Position numbers and translations under genes: made by a program. Below, piece by piece: positions 31,120 to 37,320 of a stretch of DNA of 37,320 bases (within the stretch, counting starts at the first letter, position 1; each line of letters opens with the position of its first letter). Origin of the DNA: Candidatus Brocadia sp. GTDB lineage: Bacteria; Planctomycetota; Brocadiia; Brocadiales; Brocadiaceae. The DNA lies in contig JABWAQ010000026.1 in NCBI GenBank assembly GCA_013360945.1, positions 1 to 37,320 of the forward strand, read 5' to 3'. The notes under the pieces are model-generated. The model was not told where the DNA came from, did no database searches, and saw nothing but the letters and a program-made list of their open reading frames with translations.

Positions 31120-32091
31120 GTGGAACCTGTGGGTATTTTCGACTCAATAAAAGTCCTTATGGATGAGGTTGAAACCCGATTCTATAAAGAACTACAACCC
31201 AGAACCAATTCATTAGCTGATCTTATTGCCCACATTAGTAAATATAAAGGGAAAAGATTACGTCCTGCCTTGGTGTTATTATCAGGTAAATGTTTAGGCG
31301 GTATAGCGCCTCAGCACATAGATCTTGCTGTAGTGGTGGAAATGGTGCACACCGCAACCCTTGTTCACGATGATATTATCGATGAGGCCTCCATGAGGCG
31401 GCACGTTGAAAGTGTGAATTCGAAATGGGGGAGAGAAATATCCATTCTGTTTGGGGATTATTTATTTTCCAGAGGATTTACAATACTTTCTGCCCTCGAT
31501 TCTCAAGTTGCAACCCTCTTGCTTTCTCAGACAGTCAATGTCATGTCAGAAGGTGAACTCATTCAACTTCAGAGACGATATGATATCGGACTGAGCGAAA
31601 ACGATTATTTTGATATTATTGAACGAAAAACTGCTTCTCTATGTGCCGCCAGTTGCCGTTTAGGAGCTACATTTGCCGGAGCCAATCGCAAGGTATCTGA
31701 TATACTATCCAATTATGGTCTGAAGATTGGTATTGCCTTTCAAATTGTGGATGATTGCCTTGACGTGATGGGTACTGAAGAAGAAATTGGGAAATCATTA
31801 AACACCGATATACAGAAGGGCAAGCTTACGTTACCTCTTATCCGGTTAGTCAATCAACTTCCCAGAAATAAGCTTGAAACGGCGCGAGAACTGATATTCC
31901 AGCACGATGCAAAAGAAACGAAAAATGCCATTATTGAATTGTTAACAGAACATGACGCGGTAGAATATGCTTTTAATACGGCTAAAAAAATAATAAAGCA
32001 GGCACAGGAGGAGATCGCGCCGCTTCCGGATTCTCCATATAAAACAACCCTCATGGAATTAGCCGATTTTATCGTGACGAGACGGTCGTAA
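31120..32091 (+). CDS. trans-Polyprenyl diphosphate synthase (octaprenyl/heptaprenyl type)
   Basis: The 323-residue enzyme condenses isopentenyl diphosphate units onto an allylic primer, giving the side chain of a respiratory quinone. The first Asp-rich motif is LVHDDIIDEASMRR (about 84-97) and the second is FQIVDDCLDVMG (about 207-218), with GKRLRPALVLL and GDYLFSRGF in between and KGKLTLPLIR after. Small residues before the first Asp motif (Thr-Ala-Thr-Leu-Val) favour long-chain products, as in IspB/HepT. The start is GTG, with AAAGGAG about 11 bases upstream. Its 3' end overlaps the convergent MBL gene by 23 bases. Confidence 0.93.
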   Translation: MEPVGIFDSIKVLMDEVETRFYKELQPRTNSLADLIAHISKYKGKRLRPALVLLSGKCLGGIAPQHIDLAVVVEMVHTATLVHDDIIDEASMRRHVESVNSKWGREISILFGDYLFSRGFTILSALDSQVATLLLSQTVNVMSEGELIQLQRRYDIGLSENDYFDIIERKTASLCAASCRLGATFAGANRKVSDILSNYGLKIGIAFQIVDDCLDVMGTEEEIGKSLNTDIQKGKLTLPLIRLVNQLPRNKLETARELIFQHDAKETKNAIIELLTEHDAVEYAFNTAKKIIKQAQEEIAPLPDSPYKTTLMELADFIVTRRS

Positions 32092-32875
32092 GATCAAACT
32101 TCATTCCATCTCCAGCTGCAATAATTTTCAATCCCGTAGCCTTCGACAATTGCTCTGCAACTACTCGTGGCTGTGCCTTGATCATCGTCATGCCAAAATG
32201 ATTTAATATCGTTACTTTGGGTTTAAGGACTGTTACAATCTCCTTCACGTCTCCGATGCTAAGATGATAAAGCCAACCCTTTGTATCTCTATCTACCTTA
32301 TAACGAACTACGTTGATGATTAAAATGTCTCCCCGGTAATGTTTCAATAATTCCGGGAAGTAACGGGTATCTGCAATCAGTGAAATAGTGTAGTTGGGAG
32401 TATAAAAATTTATGCCGTATGTCTCACTCGGATGCTGATGTTTTAGAGGAGTTTCGAAAGAGACTGTATCAGACAACTTATAACTTCCACATTCTTTAAT
32501 AATTTCTATCTGTGGTAGGTAATTTCTTACGTATTGTAATACAATGGGGTCTTCTGTCAATGCATCTTCAGGCGTATAAAGTATGCCGCGTTTTTTGAAT
32601 CCACCCTCGGTCATTGCCTCAATCATCACATTCACATCGCCGGCATGATCAAGGTGTCTGTGGGTAAGAATGATGGCATCCAGTTTCATAGGGTCCATCT
32701 TCGGCCTGCTTGAAATGCATCTCACCAAACATCCAGGGCCGGGATCCACCAATACATTAAAACCCTGAAGCGAATACCACATCCCTCCCGAAGCACGCAA
32801 TTGCTTAGACACAACAATCCTTGCCCCCGCTGTGCCTAGAAATTTTATAAAATCTGTTTCAGATATATCTTTCAT
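32069..32875 (-). CDS. MBL-fold metal-dependent hydrolase
   Basis: The approximately 268-residue cytoplasmic protein has the metallo-beta-lactamase fold. The metal motif THRHLDHAGD (about 72-81) is followed by a His near HQHPSETYG, an Asp in LIADTRYF and a final His in LNHFGM, giving the two-metal ligand set of RNase Z-like and phosphodiesterase-like members. The substrate is unknown. I prefer the ATG at 32875; a TTG at 32887 is in frame and extends it by four residues. The gene starts about 23 bases after the SBBP-repeat gene on the same strand, so they may share a transcript. Its end overlaps the convergent polyprenyl synthase gene. Confidence 0.88.
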   Translation of the reverse strand: MKDISETDFIKFLGTAGARIVVSKQLRASGGMWYSLQGFNVLVDPGPGCLVRCISSRPKMDPMKLDAIILTHRHLDHAGDVNVMIEAMTEGGFKKRGILYTPEDALTEDPIVLQYVRNYLPQIEIIKECGSYKLSDTVSFETPLKHQHPSETYGINFYTPNYTISLIADTRYFPELLKHYRGDILIINVVRYKVDRDTKGWLYHLSIGDVKEIVTVLKPKVTILNHFGMTMIKAQPRVVAEQLSKATGLKIIAAGDGMKFDLTTVSSR

Positions 32876-32898
32876 GTTTTTAAACAATACCAGAGATG

Positions 32899-35298
32899 TT
32901 ATTTTTTATTGTTCATAAGAGGTGAAGCAGAAAGACTATTGTTTAACTTTAGTACAAAGGCATCATAGGTATAAGAAGTATTGACATCACCGTTATAAGA
33001 AATGTCATAAGCGCCCGAAGTTGTTGGGAAGTTTGACGATCGTGTCTCACCGGTTACGTAAATATTGTTATCTGAGTCTAAAGCAAAAGAACGGGCGATA
33101 TCCCTATAGTTTCCTCCTAAAAATGTAGATGCTATGAGGCTTGTCAAATCAGCGCTGAATTTTGATACAAAGGCATCAAAAAAAACGCGTTTCGACGTGT
33201 TGTACGAACCACGGGTTGTTGGAAAATCTGACGAGGCAGTATGACCAGCCACATAGATATTTCCATCTGAACCTATGGCCAAAGCATTACCAACATCATC
33301 ATCCGCACCTCCAAAAAATGTGGATGCAAGAAGTTTTGTCAAATTCCCATTTAGCTTAGATAGAAAGACATCGCCATTATGAAAAGACGTATCGTAAGCT
33401 GCTGGGGAAGTTGGAAAGTCTAACGATTCAGTTTGACCAACCACATAGATGTTTCCACGCGGGTCTATAGCGATAGAACTAACGGATTCGTCAGTAGCCC
33501 CTCCCAGAAATGTTGATGCAAGCAGCCGTGTTAAATCCCAATTTAGCTTTGATACAAAAACATCACCAAAACCACCATTAAAAGAACTATCATAAGCATC
33601 AACACTTACAGGGAAGTCTGGCGACCAGGTGTCGCCCCCCACGTAGATATTCCTATTTGAGTCTATAACTACTGAATTACCGTAGTCATTGTTGGTGCCA
33701 CCTAAGAAGGTGGACGCAATAAGACGTGTTAAATTCCACGATAGCTTCGACACAAAGGCATCGCCATTTTCATATATAGTGTCAAACGCGTCAGGGGTAG
33801 TTGGAAAATTCGGTGATAAAGTCCTGCCAGTTACACATATGCTAATTCCATTCTGATCCAGGCATACCGAATACACATAATCATCCGAAGAACCTCCTAA
33901 AAAAGTCGATGCAATCAGGTGTGTTAAATCTCCGCTGAGCTTCGCTACAAAGGCATCACTGTAACCACTTTTCGAGGCATCATAAGCGCCATCAGTAGTT
34001 GGAAAGTCTAATGATGAAGTCTGACCGGCAACATAAACGTTATTACTTAAATCTATAGCTATAGAACGCACATAATCACTGGAAGCTCCTCCCAAAAATG
34101 TTGATGCAAGGAGTCGCGTTAAATCCCCATTAAATTTTGATACAAAGACGTCACCATTATGATAAGAAGTGTCATAAGCACCGGTGGTTGTTGGAAAGCC
34201 TGATGATTCCGTATAGCCAGCGACGAAAATATTTTTACCTGTATCAATGACTATGGAATTACCATAGTCAGACTCAATACCTCCCAGATATGTGGATGCA
34301 AGGAGCGGATCGATGATGAGATATTTGGTCTTGTCGTAGGAGGCGATATTGAAACCGTAAACATTTTCAATTTCAGAATTCGGATTTTGGAATTCGGATT
34401 TTGGATTTAAGAGGTTTGTTTCTCCGTTCTGACTTCTGTGTTCCGACTTCAGGATGCAATATTCCACGTCCACATTCACCCTTTCCCCATCAATATCCTG
34501 ATAAGCCACTGGTTTTGTGAATGTAACGGTCCCTAATGTCGTCTCAGCCTCAAGCTGTCCCATCTCATTTACCCTTAAAGCCAGTGCGCCGCTTAGTTTT
34601 ATCTTTATTGCCCCGGTATCTGCATCTGGATTTATATAAAACAGCTTTTCAACGTTGTTTCCATAAGCCCTTAGCTTTAGTTTTATTCCCTCGTATACTT
34701 CTCCAAGGTTTACAAACTCATAAACTGGGATATTGTCTTTCCATTTGGATGGATCGGTTCCTTTAAAATAGTTGATCTTTGTTTGAATTTCTCCTTCCCC
34801 TTCTATCGTTTCAATATTTTTCCCGCCGGTAATCTCCTCTTTCAGGGTAAGATGGGATGTGTTTTTTATCGCTCCGCTATTACCTTCTTCCATCAAGGAA
34901 GAGAGAGAATTGCTGGGCGATATATGAAAACGGAAAGGGGTTGGATAAGGATATCCTTCAGTGTCAGCTTCTTGAAGAGGCATTGTTCTATCCATACCAC
35001 AACCTTGATAGAACGTTTTCGTAGGGGATGATCGCTCAATTTTTGGCAGTGAATAGACAATCTCGCCATCTTTCGTAATGAAGACACTTCCCCCAAAGGT
35101 GGTGGCATAAAATTTTATCCTCTCATCTGTTTGTCCTGTATTGGCTATGAAAGGTATCTGAAGTCTTTGTATCTTTTCAAAAACCGCCACATCTGATAGT
35201 TTACTAATATCCGTCTGCTCAGCCAGAAGCGGTATAACCAAAAAGAGTGTTTGGAAAAGGGCTACAGGTATTCTATAGGCTTTGATTCTCATGAGCAT
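32899..35298 (-). CDS. Exported SBBP-repeat beta-propeller protein
   Basis: The 799-residue protein has a signal peptide (IPVALFQTLFLVIPLLAEQ). An N-terminal domain (IPFIANTGQTDERIKFYATTFGG split, then GSVFITKDGEIVYSL and GIKLKLRAYGNNVEKLFYINP) typically precedes SBBP repeats. Seven propeller units of about 65 residues follow, each with LIASTFLGG...D..SI.ID..GNIYV.G.T.S.DFPTT..AYD...NGDVFVSKL. The ribosome-binding site AAGGAG is near the ATG at 35298 (a second ATG two codons later is also possible). This is a surface or secreted protein of unknown ligand. A short repetitive, low-complexity stretch (residues near NPKSEFQNPNSEIENVYG) separates the N-terminal domain from the repeats. The MBL gene follows. 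Confidence 0.92.
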   Translation of the reverse strand: MLMRIKAYRIPVALFQTLFLVIPLLAEQTDISKLSDVAVFEKIQRLQIPFIANTGQTDERIKFYATTFGGSVFITKDGEIVYSLPKIERSSPTKTFYQGCGMDRTMPLQEADTEGYPYPTPFRFHISPSNSLSSLMEEGNSGAIKNTSHLTLKEEITGGKNIETIEGEGEIQTKINYFKGTDPSKWKDNIPVYEFVNLGEVYEGIKLKLRAYGNNVEKLFYINPDADTGAIKIKLSGALALRVNEMGQLEAETTLGTVTFTKPVAYQDIDGERVNVDVEYCILKSEHRSQNGETNLLNPKSEFQNPNSEIENVYGFNIASYDKTKYLIIDPLLASTYLGGIESDYGNSIVIDTGKNIFVAGYTESSGFPTTTGAYDTSYHNGDVFVSKFNGDLTRLLASTFLGGASSDYVRSIAIDLSNNVYVAGQTSSLDFPTTDGAYDASKSGYSDAFVAKLSGDLTHLIASTFLGGSSDDYVYSVCLDQNGISICVTGRTLSPNFPTTPDAFDTIYENGDAFVSKLSWNLTRLIASTFLGGTNNDYGNSVVIDSNRNIYVGGDTWSPDFPVSVDAYDSSFNGGFGDVFVSKLNWDLTRLLASTFLGGATDESVSSIAIDPRGNIYVVGQTESLDFPTSPAAYDTSFHNGDVFLSKLNGNLTKLLASTFFGGADDDVGNALAIGSDGNIYVAGHTASSDFPTTRGSYNTSKRVFFDAFVSKFSADLTSLIASTFLGGNYRDIARSFALDSDNNIYVTGETRSSNFPTTSGAYDISYNGDVNTSYTYDAFVLKLNNSLSASPLMNNKK
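34372..34412. repeat. Short in-frame tandem repeat AATTCGGATTTTGG within the SBBP gene
   Basis: AATTCGGATTTTGG occurs twice in a row (about 34377-34390 and 34391-34404), followed by ATTTAAGAGG. On the coding strand it encodes PKSEFQNPNSEI. Its base composition and periodicity differ from the surrounding propeller code, so it looks like a proliferating mini-repeat tolerated as a linker. Confidence 0.6.
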
Positions 35299-35453
35299 CT
35301 TACTCCTTATTTCTGAGGATGATTAAAAACCGATAACAGCACAAGACATACCGCAACAATGCCGAAACCAAAGCTTTAAAATTGTCCCCAATAGTGTATA
35401 TTTGATTTTATTGAAGTGGAATCCCAACCACTGATTTTTATACACGATAGAGG

Positions 35454-35729
35454 ATGACGTCAATGGAGAAGTTTCTTGAGCGATATCATAACAAAATCAC
35501 CGGGGTACTTTCAACGTTTGATCAAATGATCTTTAAAGGGAATTTGGTTTTATGCATGTACGGCCTCAGACGCGGTTTCCTTTTCAAATACAAATCTATG
35601 TCAATGGCTGCGAATGGCTTGCTTAATCAGTCCGGGACGGACATGGCCGATATTCCTGATTTAATCCGTGTGATAGGTGGTCAGCGTGTTCATGTAGCCG
35701 TAACTTTACTTGAAGTGTACTTTGATTAA
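35454..35729 (+). pseudogene. Remnant of a planctomycete-type transposase-like or DUF gene
   Basis: The 91-codon frame begins MEKFLERYHNKITGVLSTFD, then QMIFKGNL. This resembles the N-terminus of a long protein family common in planctomycete and metagenomic genomes (ME.F...Y...ITGVL..FDR.IF.GTL). After about residue 32 the resemblance ends and the frame stops at 91, far shorter than that family. No ribosome-binding site is clear. The following 130 bases up to 35863 hold no continuation that I can recognise. I consider it a decayed fragment; an unrelated small gene cannot be ruled out. Confidence 0.45.
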
Positions 35730-35863
35730 ACCTGAAAAAAACGGTTTGAAAGGGGATGAAGATCAATTCTATTGCGGCTCATTCCAATTTCTCTGCAAAC
35801 CTTTGTGAGTCTGAATTTATTTAGACATCGTGAAGGCATGCTGATATAATTTTTGAAAATTTT

Positions 35864-36595
35864 ATGAAGAACGACACAGAATTGTTAAAATGCCTTTATT
35901 GCGGGCAGACGTATCATTTTGATGAATCCTGCAGGAAAAAGAAAATGATATGCGCTGGGTGCGGTATGGAGATGGTCCCCCTGGTTGCCGGTAAAATAGA
36001 CGAAATAAACACAAAGGAGTTTTGGGTATTATTGGGTTTTTTCGTGATCATCGCCCTTATGGGAGCGTTGGGCGGTGTGATGCTGATTCATGGTTGGAAC
36101 TTCTGGGTTACATTTGCCATGGTAGGTGGAATAATCTATCTAATAGGTAAAATCTTTATGGGTAAATATAAGATTGTTGAAGTCGGCGAGTATTTACTGG
36201 ATGAAATGGCTACAAAAGATCCTGGCATAAAACATGCAGTAGTTTTCGATCAATTGGTGGTTGATGCGATTCACGAATTGCCACCCAGGTTGAGGAACCG
36301 TTTATCAAACGTATCCGTTGTTGTAGAGGATAAACCAAGCGACCATGTATTGGAAAAATTGAGATTAATGTCTAATAGAACCTTGCTTGGTTTATTTCAG
36401 GGTGTGCCGCTCAACAAAAAAAGTGTTTGGCAATCTGGTACGATGCCGGAAAAGATTACGATATTTCAAAAGAATATTGAAAAACTCTGTCACTCCGATG
36501 AAGAAATTAAGCAGAGAATAAAAGAAGTGGTGCGTCATGAAGTGGCGCATTACGTCGGTTTTACGGAGGAAGAAATAAGGGAAATGGGCTATTAG
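35864..36595 (+). CDS. Zinc-ribbon/two-membrane-segment protein fused to a minimal metallopeptidase domain
   Basis: The 243-residue protein has three parts. Residues 9-34 form a zinc ribbon (CLYCGQTYHFDESC...CAGCGME). Two membrane segments follow at about 50-95 (FWVLLGFFVIIALMGALGG; FWVTFAMVGGIIYLIGKIF). Residues 125-243 match the minimal zincin-like metallopeptidase family, with ELPPRLRNRLSNVSVVVEDKP, LLGLFQGVPL and the zinc motif VRHEVAHYVGFTEEEIREMGY split as HEVAH (about 225-229). Family members are usually soluble proteins of about 120-130 residues, so the membrane-anchored fusion is unusual. No ribosome-binding site is evident before the ATG. Substrate unknown. yajQ follows after 81 bases. 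Confidence 0.85.
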   Translation: MKNDTELLKCLYCGQTYHFDESCRKKKMICAGCGMEMVPLVAGKIDEINTKEFWVLLGFFVIIALMGALGGVMLIHGWNFWVTFAMVGGIIYLIGKIFMGKYKIVEVGEYLLDEMATKDPGIKHAVVFDQLVVDAIHELPPRLRNRLSNVSVVVEDKPSDHVLEKLRLMSNRTLLGLFQGVPLNKKSVWQSGTMPEKITIFQKNIEKLCHSDEEIKQRIKEVVRHEVAHYVGFTEEEIREMGY

Positions 36596-36676
36596 AATCG
36601 GTTAAAAGGCCAGGAATGTACTGTCTCAGACCGATAAAAAACAAAATGATATATTTATAGGTAAAGGAGATACCGT

Positions 36677-37171
36677 ATGGCAGAAATGCATTCTTTTGAC
36701 ATCGTGTGTAAGGTAGAAACGCACGAGGTTAATAATGCCGTCGATCAGGCAAAAAAACAACTTGCGGTGCGATACGACTTTAGAGGGAGCAAGTCTTCTA
36801 TTACATTAAACAGTGACAACTCGATAACGCTGATCGCTGACGACGATTATAAGATGGGAAGTTTGACAGATATTTTAAAAGAGAAACTTGAAAAGAGAGG
36901 AATCCCCCTGAAAGCGCTCAATTTTGGAAAGGCAGAAAAAGCACTAGGGGGTACGGTCCGGCAGGTGCTCACCTTTCAAACGGGCATCCCTATGGAAAAG
37001 GCCAGGGAACTTGTCAAATTCATAAAAGGTTTAAAACTCAAAATACAGGCCCAGATCCAGGAAGACAAGGTCAGGGTATCAGCCCAGAAGATAGACGACC
37101 TACAGACTATTATAAAGGCAATTAAAGACCAGGACTATGATTTTGCCGTGCAATTTGAAAATTACAAATAA
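36677..37171 (+). CDS. yajQ: YajQ-family nucleotide-binding protein (reported c-di-GMP-binding family)
   Basis: The 164-residue cytoplasmic protein has the full YajQ length and motifs: HSFDIVCKVETHEVNNAVDQ at the N-terminus (written as SFDIV...NAVDQA), VRYDFRGSK (about 31-39), LIADDDYKMGSL, ALNFGKAEKALGGTVRQVL and VRVSAQKIDDLQTII with RQ/KDQDYDFAVQF.NY at the end. YajQ homologues have been reported to bind c-di-GMP and nucleic acid; in some species they act in gene regulation. The ribosome-binding site AAAGGAGATACCGT precedes the ATG. Its presence beside two c-di-GMP riboswitches in one window is suggestive but not proof of a link. Confidence 0.95.
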   Translation: MAEMHSFDIVCKVETHEVNNAVDQAKKQLAVRYDFRGSKSSITLNSDNSITLIADDDYKMGSLTDILKEKLEKRGIPLKALNFGKAEKALGGTVRQVLTFQTGIPMEKARELVKFIKGLKLKIQAQIQEDKVRVSAQKIDDLQTIIKAIKDQDYDFAVQFENYK

Positions 37172-37291
37172 CCCGACCGCCGCAATTCGAGGGGTGGATC
37201 AGTCGCTAAGCCGGTAAATACGGATGTATTCCCAATTTTTTGTAAAAAATGAACGAACGGCATAACTGGGTATATCGTATAAAATTGTAGC

Positions 37292-37309
37292 GGCAAGGCG
37301 TGCCTTGCC
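37292..37309. repeat. Short palindrome GGCAAGGC/GCCTTGCC near the window end
   Basis: Two 8-base arms (37292-37299 and 37302-37309) flank GT. A related GCCTTGCC...GGCAAG palindrome occurs near 16541. It may be the edge of another dispersed intergenic repeat that continues beyond the window. No gene is seen in 37172-37320. Confidence 0.45.
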
Positions 37310-37320
37310 ATATGGAGTAG

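Overview
The window looks like chromosome of an anammox planctomycete (Brocadiaceae-like: Brocadia, Jettenia or Kuenenia). The main reason is an octaheme hydroxylamine-oxidoreductase-like cytochrome (9193-10806) directly behind a diheme cytochrome c (8365-9153), a pairing known from anammox genomes. Gram-negative-type envelope genes (Mla system, heptosyltransferase, Kdo-kinase-like protein, DUF481 and MlaA proteins), SBBP and RCC1 beta-propeller proteins and abundant short palindromic repeats fit that placement. The assignment is inference; no rRNA or marker phylogeny is present.

Layout. 1-1980 (minus): a secreted RCC1/carboxypeptidase-regulatory-domain repeat protein, cut by the window edge, behind a consensus promoter and a GEMM-I (cyclic di-GMP) riboswitch with a terminator. 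2069-4618: oxidative pentose phosphate genes zwf and pgl. 5156-7291: exported M1-type metallopeptidase. 7533-10884: cupredoxin-like protein, diheme cytochrome and octaheme HAO-like protein, closed by a strong hairpin. 11041-11997 (minus): hemC. 12211-13659: a second GEMM-I riboswitch, nearly identical in design to the first, upstream of two tandem paralogous exported proteins of unknown function. 13740-16367: a broken redoxin fragment running in frame into arsS, then arsM (arsenosugar biosynthesis pair). 16935-18908: DUF481 outer-membrane protein, mscL and a decayed copy of the arsM 3' end. 19012-19884 (minus): fatty acid hydroxylase/sterol desaturase family. 20312-24105: unknown acidic protein, CPBP protease and DsbD. 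24400-28075: mlaE-F-D-C-A phospholipid transport operon. 28155-29733 (minus): plsY and a Kdo/WaaP-type kinase. 29902-32091: glycosyltransferase 9 and polyprenyl diphosphate synthase. 32069-35298 (minus): MBL-fold hydrolase and SBBP-repeat protein. 35454-37171: a gene remnant, a zinc-ribbon/membrane/metallopeptidase fusion, and yajQ.

The most notable system is the pair of c-di-GMP riboswitches. Each has a consensus sigma70-like promoter, a GNRA-capped P2, a P3 whose 3' strand is shared with a rho-independent terminator (predicting an ON switch), and base changes between the two copies that preserve pairing. They control exported proteins, a large propeller/Ig-like repeat protein and a tandem pair of small secreted proteins, suggesting a c-di-GMP-controlled surface or matrix regulon. 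YajQ, a family reported to bind c-di-GMP, lies in the same window. Secondary points are the octaheme enzyme that appears to lack the P460 cross-linking tyrosine, the redoxin remnant fused to ArsS at the edge of a palindromic repeat, and the arsM relic flanking DUF481-mscL. No tRNA, rRNA, CRISPR array or intact insertion sequence was recognised.
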